In this document: positions 8,415-17,172 of the stretch, piece after piece
Position numbering within the stretch: the first letter of the stretch is position 1
Layout: each line of letters begins with the position of its first letter
Assembly: GCA_028286725.1 (NCBI GenBank)
Contig: JAQBQZ010000010.1
Coordinates: forward strand, 1 to 38,803
Direction: 5' to 3'
Origin: Candidatus Tayloriibacteriota bacterium
Lineage (GTDB): Bacteria; Patescibacteriota; Minisyncoccia; Phycocordibacterales; CAIRYW01
Length of the DNA stretch: 38,803 nucleotides
The notes under the pieces: model-generated
Database searches by the model: none
What the model saw: only the letters and a program-made list of their open reading frames with translations
Told to the model about the DNA's origin: nothing
Program-made: the position numbers and the translations under genes

Positions 8415-9923
8415 TTATATATTAATGATTGTTTGGTCTCTATCTGGTCCAACTGAAACAATATCGATTACGATGCCAGTTTTTGATTTTATAAAATCCA
8501 GTATTTTGATGAGGTTTTGTGGCAGAGAATCATATGAAGTTGTTTGTGTAATATCGGAAAGCCAACCATCAAATTCTGTATAGAGAGGTTTGCAGGCGGA
8601 AATAACTTCTTTGTCAGGAATTGCGGTTTCGATGAGATCTCCTTTCTTCAGTGTCTTTTCTCCAATTTGATAATTTTCACCTGTATATTCATATGCATGG
8701 CAGATCTTTATCTTTTCACATTTATCCATTACATCGATCTTTGTGAGTATGGTGTGCGGTCCGCTAAATATTGTTGAATATTTAAGAAGGGGAAGATCAA
8801 GCCATCCTGTTCTTCGGGGTCGCCCAGTTGTTGCGCCGTATTCGTATCCTGCAAATCTTACTCCAATACCTTGGTTAAATTCATTTGCATCATTCACTGT
8901 CGCATCAGAATATTTTTCCTTTTCAAGAGTCTTGTTAACTCCTTTTGTTCCACACCACTTGGCTGATTCGAGACCACCGAGTTCGGTAGGGAATGGTCCT
9001 TCACCGACGCGAGTCATATATGGCGCTTTGACGATACCAAGTGTCAGATCAATATCTGTCTCTTTGAGTCCGCATCCTTTTGCAAGTCCAGTCACGGAAC
9101 AGTCAGACGAGGTTACGAATGGGTAGGTGCCGATATCAATGCTCAAAAGATTGCCCTGAGCGCCTTCAAGAAGAATCTTTTTCTTTCCTATATTGTTTCG
9201 AATAATGCTTTCTGTGTCAGCGATATTTTTTTTAAATATTTCAGCAAATTCTCGATACGCTTTTTCTATCTCTTCAATATTAAAAATTTCTTTTTCATCA
9301 AAAAATCGCCCGCTCCCAATATGGGGATGGTTCATTATTTCTTTAACGATATTGATATCGATAAGTTTTAAAAGTTTTACTTTATCCGATAAATTTCGCT
9401 TCAATTTCTCCTTGAAGTTTTTCATATTCAAAAGGTCATTAACCGTAAGGCCTATTCGCGCATAATGGTCGGTATAGACTGGTCCGATACCTCGACCTGT
9501 TGTACCAATTTTACCTTCTGTATTGATCTCTTTGACTCTGTCCATTACAAGATGCTGAGGAAGCACAAGAAGAGCATTTCGAGAAAAAAGAAGATTATCA
9601 AATGATAAACCTTCTTTTTTGAGTATCTCCAATTCTTCCGCGATTATATTGGGGTCGAATGCAACTCCACTTCCAATAATATTTATTTTACCTATTTTGT
9701 CATAAAGGATTCCTGACGGGACAAGGTGAAATATATATTCTTGATCTTTGATTCGGATAGTGTGACCAGCATTTGCACCGCCTGTGCCTCGAGCGATTAT
9801 ATCCGCCCAATCTGCAAAGTAATCAACGAATTTACCTTTGCCAGTGTCACCCCATTGGTTGCACACTATCGCAAGCGTATTGACGCCCGAAAGTAGTTTA
9901 TCTCTTTGTTCCTTATTATTCAT
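8415..9923 (-). CDS. purA: Adenylosuccinate synthetase
   Basis: CNQWGDTGKGKFVDYFADWADIIARGTGGANAGHTI; GTTGRGIGPVYTDHYARIGL; YEYGATTGRPRRTGWLDL. Confidence 0.93.
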   Translation of the reverse strand: MNNKEQRDKLLSGVNTLAIVCNQWGDTGKGKFVDYFADWADIIARGTGGANAGHTIRIKDQEYIFHLVPSGILYDKIGKINIIGSGVAFDPNIIAEELEILKKEGLSFDNLLFSRNALLVLPQHLVMDRVKEINTEGKIGTTGRGIGPVYTDHYARIGLTVNDLLNMKNFKEKLKRNLSDKVKLLKLIDINIVKEIMNHPHIGSGRFFDEKEIFNIEEIEKAYREFAEIFKKNIADTESIIRNNIGKKKILLEGAQGNLLSIDIGTYPFVTSSDCSVTGLAKGCGLKETDIDLTLGIVKAPYMTRVGEGPFPTELGGLESAKWCGTKGVNKTLEKEKYSDATVNDANEFNQGIGVRFAGYEYGATTGRPRRTGWLDLPLLKYSTIFSGPHTILTKIDVMDKCEKIKICHAYEYTGENYQIGEKTLKKGDLIETAIPDKEVISACKPLYTEFDGWLSDITQTTSYDSLPQNLIKILDFIKSKTGIVIDIVSVGPDRDQTIINI

Positions 9924-9946
9924 TATGTTTAATTAAGTATTAATTG

Positions 9947-10120
9947 ATAGGACCAAAGGCATTCGTAAAATTTCTAAATATTTTTGAATCAGGATTTGCA
10001 GACATATTAGGTATATTTTGAAGAATCATGATGAAAAAAGATGACGAAATTTTGCGAACCTGATTGGCGAATGAAAATATGCTAAATCAATTTCTTTTTT
10101 CATGAGTGCATTGGTCCTAT
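9947..10120. repeat. TIR-bounded interleaved inverted-repeat spacer between guaB and purA
   Basis: ATAGGACCAA (9947-9956)/TTGGTCCTAT (10111-10120); TTCGTAAAATTTC (9962-9974)/GAAATTTTGCGAA (10046-10058); AATCAGG (9987-9993)/CCTGATT (10059-10065); ATGAAAAAAGA (10031-10041)/TCTTTTTTCAT (10093-10103). Confidence 0.65.
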
Positions 10121-11604
10121 AACTTGTCTGTAATAACGATATCATGAGGATGCGATTCAGCTAATCCTGCATTTGAAATTCTGTAGTAGTCTGCTTTTTC
10201 TTGGAGCATCGTAATAGATTCAGCACCAACATATCCCATTCCACTTTTAAGGCCGCCCACCATTTTGTGTATTACACTTGAGACATCTCCTTGATAGGGA
10301 ACAATGCTCTCAACACCTTCGGGCACAACTTTGTCGATAGATACTTTATCTTGTCGGTATCTTTCACGAGATGCGATGCTTGATTTCATTGCGCCCAATG
10401 ATCCCATTCCTCTGTACACCTTGAATCGTCCGCTTGATGTTTCTTTGATGTCTCCTGGTGTTTCTGTTGTCCCTGCAAGTCCGCGACCAAGCACAACGCA
10501 GTGTGCTCCAGCACCAAGTGCAATAGGCAGATCTCCGGAATGTTTGATCCCACCATCTGCAATAATTGGCACTCCACTTCCTCTAATAGCTTTTGCACAG
10601 TTATAGACTGCAGTAACTTGAGGGCAGCCAATACCTGCGACGATTCTTGTTGTACAGATCGATCCTGGCCCTTGTCCAACTTTAACGCCGTCAGCACCTG
10701 CATCAACAAGTCGTTTTGCTGATGCTCCTTCTGAGACATTGCCTGCAACAACATCGATATGCGGATAGTTTTGTTTAAGTTCCTTTAAAGTATCGATGAC
10801 ATTTTTTGAATCGCCGTGAGCAGTATCGATGACCATTACATCCACTCCTGCCTCTGAGAGCAGCTTCGCTCGAAGCATCGCATCAGCTCCAACGCCAACC
10901 GCAGCACCTACGCGAAGATGTCCTTTTGCATCTATATTGAAAGAATTTGAACTGACATTCAAGAGTCGGACAAGATCAGAAAAGACATACATGCCAGCAA
11001 GCTTTTGATTTTCGTCAATAAGTGGCAGCGCTTTTTTCTTTGAATTCAAAATAATCTTATATGCTTCTTCGAGTGTGGTGCCTTTTGGCGCTGTAATCAT
11101 TTGTGGAATTGTCGTCATTACGTCTTTGATTTTTAGAGTATTATCTGTACACATTTCAAAATCATTTTTTGTAATGATTCCGATCAGTTTGTTCTCAATG
11201 TCTACAACGGGGAAGCTTTGGAATGAATAATTCTTCTCTTCACACTTGTTGAGGATTTCTTGAACTATTTGTTCGGGATTTGTAGTAATTGGGATCTCTA
11301 TAAGGCCGTTCAAATGAAGTTTTACTTTTTTGACATGGTGGGCCTGTGTTTCAGGATCGAGCCCTCGATGGATGATCCCAAGTCCTCCGAGTTTTGCCAT
11401 GGCGATAGCCATTGGTGCCTCAGTGATCGTATCCATTGCAGCGCTCACGATCGGGTACTTCAAAGGTACTCGCTTTGAGAAGAGGGTTTCAACGGAAGCT
11501 TTTGTCGGGTCTGTCTCAGAATAGCTTGATTTTAATCGAACATCGTCGAAAGTGAGGGCCAATCCCAAAGCTTCCATTTTATTGAAAAATTCATCTTTTA
11601 TCAT
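10117..11604 (-). CDS. guaB: Inosine-5'-monophosphate dehydrogenase
   Basis: [25 protein letters not shown], two CBS domains, [27 protein letters not shown]. Confidence 0.96.
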   Translation of the reverse strand: MIKDEFFNKMEALGLALTFDDVRLKSSYSETDPTKASVETLFSKRVPLKYPIVSAAMDTITEAPMAIAMAKLGGLGIIHRGLDPETQAHHVKKVKLHLNGLIEIPITTNPEQIVQEILNKCEEKNYSFQSFPVVDIENKLIGIITKNDFEMCTDNTLKIKDVMTTIPQMITAPKGTTLEEAYKIILNSKKKALPLIDENQKLAGMYVFSDLVRLLNVSSNSFNIDAKGHLRVGAAVGVGADAMLRAKLLSEAGVDVMVIDTAHGDSKNVIDTLKELKQNYPHIDVVAGNVSEGASAKRLVDAGADGVKVGQGPGSICTTRIVAGIGCPQVTAVYNCAKAIRGSGVPIIADGGIKHSGDLPIALGAGAHCVVLGRGLAGTTETPGDIKETSSGRFKVYRGMGSLGAMKSSIASRERYRQDKVSIDKVVPEGVESIVPYQGDVSSVIHKMVGGLKSGMGYVGAESITMLQEKADYYRISNAGLAESHPHDIVITDKL

Positions 11605-11691
11605 AATGTCATTATAACAATTTTAACCAAAAGCAACACATTGACCATACATATACTGTCTGTTAATCTTTTGTATATAAATCTAAAATAA

Positions 11692-11982
11692 CCCTCTAAA
11701 GTTTTATCTATCGTTATGCAATATGTCTATATTTTACAGAGTAAAAAAGACTTAGATTTATATATCGGATGTACAGGAGATATCAAGTCACGCCTTATAT
11801 TGCATAACAAGAAAAAAGTTGAATCGACAAAGAGTCGTACACCCCTTATACTAATTCACTATGAAGCATACCTTGATCCTGAGGATGCGTTTATGCGTGA
11901 GAAGTACCTAAAAACGCAATGGGGTAGAAAGTTTATAAACAAAAACCTCTCCAACTTTTTTAATAGATAAAATTTTCTAGGG
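11692..11982 (+). mobile_element. GIY-YIG-associated structured element, copy 2 (ORF intact)
   Basis: TIR CCCTCTAAAGTTTTATCTAT(11692-11711)/ATAGATAAAATTTTCTAGGG(11963-11982); helices GTTATGCAATAT(11713-11724)/ATATTGCATAAC(11797-11808) and AAAAAGTTG/CAACTTTTT; encloses the GIY-YIG ORF. Confidence 0.85.
11716..11970 (+). CDS. Small GIY-YIG endonuclease-domain protein
   Basis: MQYVYILQSKKDLDLYIGCTGDIKSRLILHN...EAYLDPEDAFMREKYLKTQWGRKFIN; start and stop lie within the element's helices. Confidence 0.88.
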   Translation: MQYVYILQSKKDLDLYIGCTGDIKSRLILHNKKKVESTKSRTPLILIHYEAYLDPEDAFMREKYLKTQWGRKFINKNLSNFFNR

Positions 11983-11985
11983 TAA

Positions 11986-13584
11986 ATGCTTACAATACTC
12001 AAAAATTCGAACGAAGAATCAATACGACAGATTGACGAGGAGAAAAAAATTCGGAATACGAATGAGTTATTCATTCTTTTTGCGCTCGGCAGCCAGTTTG
12101 ATCATCTCATAAAGCTTGCCTTTGAAAAACTTGGGGTATTTTGTCTTGTGGCAGATCCACGGTCTGTGACTAGTGATGATATTAAAAAAATTAATCCAAC
12201 AGGAATAATTCTTTCTGGAGGTCCAGCCTCTGTGTATGATGAAGGTGTGCCGTTCGATACAAAGATCTTTGATCTAGGAATTCCAACACTTGGTGTTTGT
12301 CTCGGGTTTCAATTATGGGCTCATTATATTGGAGCGAAAGTTTTGGGTGCCAACAAAAGAGAATTCGGTGTGCATACGCTCCATATCCAAAACAACGATT
12401 CGCTCTTTAAAGGATTTGGAAATACAACGAGGGTGCTTGAAAGCCACGGGGATAGAATTGAACCTTATGAGAAATTCGAAGTATTGGGAACTACAGATGA
12501 TGCGCCGATCTCTGCTGGAAAATATAAACATCTCTATGGTGTGCAGTTTCATCCGGAAACAACTGAGAGTGAAAATGGAATAAAGATATTTGAGAATTTT
12601 TGCTTTGAGATCTGTAAAGCGGTGGATAGGTTTCCTGCGGAGAACATTGCAGAGAAAAAAATAAAAGAAATAAAAGAAATTGTGGGGGATAAAAAAGTGC
12701 TGATCGCGCTTTCGGGAGGATGTGATTCTTCGGTGGTAGCAGGACTTATCCGTAACGCGTTGGGAGAAATGAGTGGGCGTGTAATGGCAATATATATAAA
12801 AGGAATTGACAGGCCTGATGATGAAAAGACTGTAATGGACAATTTTGGAAATGAATCGTGGCTCCAAGTAAAGATAATTGATGCTACGAACCAATTCCTT
12901 GAGGTACTCAAAGGAAAGGTTACAATGCCAGAAAAAAGATTGGCGATGAGAGAGGTGTATAAGGAAGTTTTGGAACAAGAGATAAAAGAATTTGATGCAT
13001 CATTTATTGCACAAGGAACTCTCTATACCGATCTCTCAGAAAGTGGAGTGGGACACGACGGTGCAAGACGAGCGCAGATCAAGCTTCATCACAATACAAA
13101 TCTTCAATTTTCTGTTCCAGAATTAATGCCTCTCGCTGATTGTGTCAAAGATGGGGCAAGAGATATTGGAAGAGCGATCGGAGTCAAAGAGGAGCTCCTT
13201 GTTCGGCATCCATTTCCAGGCCCTGGGCTTGTTGTTCGAATTGAAGGGGAGGTTACAAAAGAAAATTTAGTTATCGCACGGCAAATTGATGGTATCTATG
13301 TTGAAGAACTTCGAAAAGCGAAATTATATGAAACAGTCTGGCAGGCTGGGGCAGTTGTGACTAATTCGATGATTACTTGTACTAAAGGTGATGATGCGTC
13401 GCAAGGTGTTGTAGTGGCGCTTTGGGCTGTATGGAGTGTAAATGGATTTACTGCACAATTTGCAGAATTGCCTTATGAATTTTTACGCAAAGTTTCTCAA
13501 AGAATTACAAACGAAGTTCGAGCGGTAGGTGCGGTTACATACCGTATTTCAGATAAGCCTCCGTCTACTATAGAGTGGGGGTAA
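11986..13584 (+). CDS. guaA: GMP synthase (glutamine-hydrolysing)
   Basis: GATase GGPASVYDE, GVCLGFQLWAHYIG, QFHPE; PP-loop ALSGGCDSSVVAGLI; C-terminal PHFPGPGL-like HPFPGPGLVVRIEGEV and KPPSTIEWG. Confidence 0.94.
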   Translation: MLTILKNSNEESIRQIDEEKKIRNTNELFILFALGSQFDHLIKLAFEKLGVFCLVADPRSVTSDDIKKINPTGIILSGGPASVYDEGVPFDTKIFDLGIPTLGVCLGFQLWAHYIGAKVLGANKREFGVHTLHIQNNDSLFKGFGNTTRVLESHGDRIEPYEKFEVLGTTDDAPISAGKYKHLYGVQFHPETTESENGIKIFENFCFEICKAVDRFPAENIAEKKIKEIKEIVGDKKVLIALSGGCDSSVVAGLIRNALGEMSGRVMAIYIKGIDRPDDEKTVMDNFGNESWLQVKIIDATNQFLEVLKGKVTMPEKRLAMREVYKEVLEQEIKEFDASFIAQGTLYTDLSESGVGHDGARRAQIKLHHNTNLQFSVPELMPLADCVKDGARDIGRAIGVKEELLVRHPFPGPGLVVRIEGEVTKENLVIARQIDGIYVEELRKAKLYETVWQAGAVVTNSMITCTKGDDASQGVVVALWAVWSVNGFTAQFAELPYEFLRKVSQRITNEVRAVGAVTYRISDKPPSTIEWG

Positions 13585-13674
13585 TTTCGGGTTGGGGCCC
13601 GAAATTACGGTCGCAACGAGCGGAGGCGAGTGAGACGGGGTCGCGAAATTTTTCAACAGAAAAATATTTGTGAC
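13581..13674 (+). repeat. Hairpin element E2 downstream of guaA
   Basis: GTAATTTCGGG(13581-13591)/CCCGAAATTAC(13598-13608) overlapping the guaA stop, then GAGCGGAGGCGAGTGAGACGGG and GTCGCGAAATTTTTC(13640-13654)-AACA-GAAAAATATTTGTGAC(13659-13674); shares GGGGTCGCGAAA...ATTTGTGAC with E1. Confidence 0.75.
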
Positions 13675-13696
13675 GATTTTGGGATGAGTGGCACTT

Positions 13697-13749
13697 AAGC
13701 AAAATGCGCTGCTACTTTGTCGCAGTACATTTTGCTTTTATGTTATAAT
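13697..13749 (+). promoter_or_regulatory. Hairpin followed by extended -10 promoter
   Basis: AAGCAAAATG...CTGC / GCAG..CATTTTGCTT, then TGTTATAAT (TATAAT 13744-13749) 9 nt before ATG 13759. Confidence 0.6.
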
Positions 13750-13758
13750 TTCTTCCAT

Positions 13759-14136
13759 ATGAAATGGCTACAAGATTGGATTAAACCAGAAGCGTTACCA
13801 ACGCATGATTTACATCCTGATTTTAAAATTGATGCGGAAGGGTGGAGTTGGAATCGAGAATATAATGAAGGAGTTGATGGTGAAATAGTCTGCAAATCAA
13901 GATATGGATTTAATGAACCTGCTCTTTTGGATAGTTGCCCTTTTATGGCTAAGATAGGTCAAAATGAAGATCCAGAAATAACAGCAAAATGGATTGGTCT
14001 CGCTTATGCAAACGGGGCTCGAAAAGAAGAGCTTGTAGAATGGTCTAAAAGATTTCCTTATGCGGAACTTATTGAGGATTTGGATGTACAAGGAAATGGG
14101 CATTCCGAGAGTGTGGTTACAAAAATTACGGATTAG
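13759..14136 (+). CDS. Hypothetical protein (short, acidic, Trp-rich)
   Basis: ORF 13717-14136; start 13759 (MKWLQDWIKPEALPTHDL) fits the promoter position. Confidence 0.65.
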   Translation: MKWLQDWIKPEALPTHDLHPDFKIDAEGWSWNREYNEGVDGEIVCKSRYGFNEPALLDSCPFMAKIGQNEDPEITAKWIGLAYANGARKEELVEWSKRFPYAELIEDLDVQGNGHSESVVTKITD

Positions 14137-14151
14137 TGCTGTCACTTCTAT

Positions 14152-14202
14152 CAAAATGCACCGTTGCCCGTGGCCGCGGTGCATTTTGAATTATGCTATA
14201 AT
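14152..14202 (+). promoter_or_regulatory. Second hairpin plus extended -10 unit
   Basis: CAAAATGCACCG(14152-14163)/CGGTGCATTTTG(14177-14188), then TGCTATAAT (TATAAT 14197-14202). Confidence 0.6.
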
Positions 14203-14231
14203 TTATCCACTTAATAAATTAGTATAAATAT

Positions 14232-14987
14232 ATGATTTTATATATCGGTATTGCAGTATTTGTAGTTTTGTTATCACTCTCACTTCGGGTGGTTAAAGAA
14301 TATGATAGAGGTGTCATTTTCTTTTTGGGTAAATGTACAGGGGTGCGAGGTCCTGGGCTCATTATTCTTGTTCCAATTCTCGAACAGATGACAAAGGTGG
14401 CGCTACGAACGATCACAATGAATATTCCATCACAGAAGATTATTACAAAAGATAACGTGTCTATTGATATTGCAGCTGTTGCATATTATAAAATAGTTGA
14501 TGCAGAGAAATCTGTTGTGGCAATCGAGGATGTGTATAATGCGGTCAACCAGATCAGTCAGACAACCGTACGAAATGTGATCGGACAATTCAAGCTCGAT
14601 GAAATTCTTTCGCAAACACTTGATATTAATTCAAAAATCAAAGACGTAATTGATTCTCATACAGAACCATGGGGAGTTCAGGTAACTGCGGTTGAGATCA
14701 AAGATATTTCTCTTCCTGATAACATGCAGCGAGCAATGGCAAAAGAAGCAGAGGCGGAAAGAGAGAGGAGAGCAAAGATTGTGGCAGCGGAAGGAGAATT
14801 CCAGGCGGCGGTAAAGCTTGGAGAAGCAGCAGATATTATTGCAGCACATCCAGTAGCGCTACAGCTTCGAACACTTCAGACAATGTCTGAGATAAGTGTT
14901 GAGAAGAACTCAACAATTATTTTCCCTGCGCAGTTCATGACAACGGTTGCTGAGGCGGTCAAAATGATAAAAGGAGATACTAAATAA
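14232..14987 (+). CDS. Slipin / stomatin-like SPFH (Band 7) protein
   Basis: N-terminal [53 protein letters not shown]. Confidence 0.92.
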   Translation: MILYIGIAVFVVLLSLSLRVVKEYDRGVIFFLGKCTGVRGPGLIILVPILEQMTKVALRTITMNIPSQKIITKDNVSIDIAAVAYYKIVDAEKSVVAIEDVYNAVNQISQTTVRNVIGQFKLDEILSQTLDINSKIKDVIDSHTEPWGVQVTAVEIKDISLPDNMQRAMAKEAEAERERRAKIVAAEGEFQAAVKLGEAADIIAAHPVALQLRTLQTMSEISVEKNSTIIFPAQFMTTVAEAVKMIKGDTK

Positions 14988-16171
14988 TGTTAGAGGGTCA
15001 AGATAAAATTACTTATGTTTTATTTGGTGCCACGGGCAACTTGGCGCAAATAAAAATTATTCCAGCACTTTGCTCATTATTTGAGCAAAGTGTTTTGGCC
15101 CGTGATTCAAAAATTATTACCTTCGGCAGAAGAGAATGGGGAGATAAAGAATATAGGGATTTTATAAAGCCTGCACTTTCAAAATTCGATGAAAAAGTTG
15201 TCGCTTCATTTTTGGACCGTATTACATTTGTAAACGGAACTTTCGATGATCCGGTATCCTTTGAAAAGCTTAAATTAAAGATTGGTACAGGAGAAGTGTT
15301 CTATCATCTTGCTGTCTTGCCAGATGCTTACTCAAGCATCATTAAAGGTCTTGGGAGCGCTGAACACAAAGGAAAACTTCTCATCGAAAAGCCTTTTGGA
15401 AATAGTGTTGAATCTGCAGAATCGCTTGAAAATCTGATTGAGAATTATTTTGGAGAAAATGATATTTTGCGTATTGATCATTACCTCGGCAAAAAAGGTC
15501 TCAAGGCGATCGTAGAAAAAAGAAAAACTGATCCAGTGTTTGAATCAAAATTAAATACTGAACATGTTTCAAGAATAGTTTGTCGACTTCGAGAGGTTAT
15601 TGATATCCAAGGGCGTGGAGAATTTTATGACAAGGTGGGGGCATTTATTGACGTGGGACAAAATCATGCGCTCGAGCTTGTCGCGACACTTCTTATGGAA
15701 CTTACAGAAGATCAAAGTGATGCTCGAAAAGATGTCATAGGACGTCTCTCATTTACACAAAGGAGTCTTATTCGCGCACAGTATGAAGGATACAAAGAAG
15801 AGAAAGGTGTTGCTCCAGAATCGACAACTGAAACCTATTTTAGATTTGGGCTTCAAAGTAATCTCCCAAAATTTGATGGTATCGAGATTGTGCTTGAAGC
15901 TGGTAAAGCACTTGAAAAAGAAGAGAGAAAAGAGGAGTTGGAAATAAATTTTAATGACGGAGAAAACTTTGTATTCAATATTGATATCCCAAAGCACTAC
16001 AATGCGTACGAGACTGTCATTGAAGCTGCTCTCAAAGGCGATAAGGATACTTTTGTCGGAAAGAACGAGATATTGGCACTTTGGCGTTTAGCAGACGAGG
16101 TGAGAGAAAATATGAGCAATACGCCTTTGGTATTTTATAAGAAAGGCAATGGGCCCCAGTTTACAAATTAA
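14987..16171 (+). CDS. zwf: Glucose-6-phosphate 1-dehydrogenase
   Basis: FGATGNLAQIKIIPAL, IEKPFG, RIDHYLGKKGL; ATG overlaps the previous stop (TAATG). Confidence 0.92.
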   Translation: MLEGQDKITYVLFGATGNLAQIKIIPALCSLFEQSVLARDSKIITFGRREWGDKEYRDFIKPALSKFDEKVVASFLDRITFVNGTFDDPVSFEKLKLKIGTGEVFYHLAVLPDAYSSIIKGLGSAEHKGKLLIEKPFGNSVESAESLENLIENYFGENDILRIDHYLGKKGLKAIVEKRKTDPVFESKLNTEHVSRIVCRLREVIDIQGRGEFYDKVGAFIDVGQNHALELVATLLMELTEDQSDARKDVIGRLSFTQRSLIRAQYEGYKEEKGVAPESTTETYFRFGLQSNLPKFDGIEIVLEAGKALEKEERKEELEINFNDGENFVFNIDIPKHYNAYETVIEAALKGDKDTFVGKNEILALWRLADEVRENMSNTPLVFYKKGNGPQFTN

Positions 16172-16186
16172 TCATAAATAATAGAG

Positions 16187-17107
16187 ATGAAACCAACAGT
16201 TACAATTTTTGGATTAGGAAAGATGGGTGCGCAGATTGCAAGACGACTTCATAAAAACAAATTTAAAGTTCTTACTTGGAATCGTGGCGAAGATAAAATA
16301 AAGGAAATTAAAAAGAACAAGATTTTCGGGACAACCAATCTTGAGGAAGTAATGTTTAAGTCTCGTGCAGAAAAAAGTGTGTATTGGATTATGATTCCTC
16401 ATGATACAGTCGATGAATTTATTTTTGGGGAAAACGGAATTGGGAAATATCTCAAGAAAGGAGATATTGTGATTGATGGAGGAAATTCTTTTTATAAAGA
16501 AACGATTGCTCGAGGGGAAAAGCTTGCAAAGAAAGGTGTCTATTATTTTGACTCTGGAACATCAGGTGGGGTCTGGGGAGAGAAGAATGGATTTGCACTT
16601 ATGATAGGTGGACCAAAGCAGAAGTGGAATATTGTAGAACCGATATTTAAGACTCTCTCATCTGGAGATAACTATGCATACTTGGGCAAATCAGGTGCAG
16701 GACACTTCACAAAGATGGTGCACAATGGGATCGAATATGGAATGATGGAAGCGATCGGAGAAGGGTATGCGGTATTAAATGCGAGTCCATTTAAGCTTAA
16801 TCTCAAAGATGTCACAAGAGTGTATCAGCAAGGATCTGTTGTTCGAAGCTGGCTCATTGATCTTTGTCGAAATATCTTTGAAACAGAAGATCTTAAAAAG
16901 ACCAATGGTTTCATAAATGCGACAGGCGAGGGTGCGTGGACAGTGAACGCTGGAAAGGAATTCGGAGTAGATGTGCGAGTGATTGAAGATGCACTTAATG
17001 TACGTAAAGAATCTAGCGATCCAAAAAACCAGGACAAGTTCTCAAACAAGATCGTTTCACTTCTTCGGAAGCAGTTTGGAGGTCATGGAGTGACAAAAAA
17101 TAAATAA
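16187..17107 (+). CDS. gnd: 6-phosphogluconate dehydrogenase, decarboxylating (short form)
   Basis: GLGKMGAQIARRL, DGGNSFYKET, GTSGGVWGEKNGFALMIGG, GAGHFTKMVHNGIEYGMMEAIGEGY. Confidence 0.93.
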   Translation: MKPTVTIFGLGKMGAQIARRLHKNKFKVLTWNRGEDKIKEIKKNKIFGTTNLEEVMFKSRAEKSVYWIMIPHDTVDEFIFGENGIGKYLKKGDIVIDGGNSFYKETIARGEKLAKKGVYYFDSGTSGGVWGEKNGFALMIGGPKQKWNIVEPIFKTLSSGDNYAYLGKSGAGHFTKMVHNGIEYGMMEAIGEGYAVLNASPFKLNLKDVTRVYQQGSVVRSWLIDLCRNIFETEDLKKTNGFINATGEGAWTVNAGKEFGVDVRVIEDALNVRKESSDPKNQDKFSNKIVSLLRKQFGGHGVTKNK

Positions 17108-17126
17108 AAAGTTAATAATTATGATG

Positions 17127-17160
17127 TGTAATTTTCTACACGGTCGTGTAGAAAATTACA
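17127..17160 (+). repeat. Perfect 15-16-bp hairpin in the gnd-pgl gap
   Basis: TGTAATTTTCTACAC-GGTC-GTGTAGAAAATTACA, no T-tract. Confidence 0.75.
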
Positions 17161-17172
17161 AATAGAGATAAT

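Noticed and set aside
8415-9923. purA homologue as a PurZ-type enzyme for 2-aminoadenine synthesis
   Set aside because: The catalytic Asp of the WGD(E/T)GKGK loop is retained and it neighbours guaB/guaA; it reads as ordinary adenylosuccinate synthetase.
9947-10120. guaB-purA spacer as another copy of the GIY-YIG element
   Set aside because: Its ends (ATAGGACCAA) and internal pairs share no sequence with the CCCTCTAAAG...CTAGGG family.
3457-12074. Minus-strand ORFs at 3457-3747 and 11859-12074 sharing the peptide IYPRKFYLLK
   Set aside because: The shared peptide is the reverse translation of the shared right end of the structured element, not evidence of a protein family.
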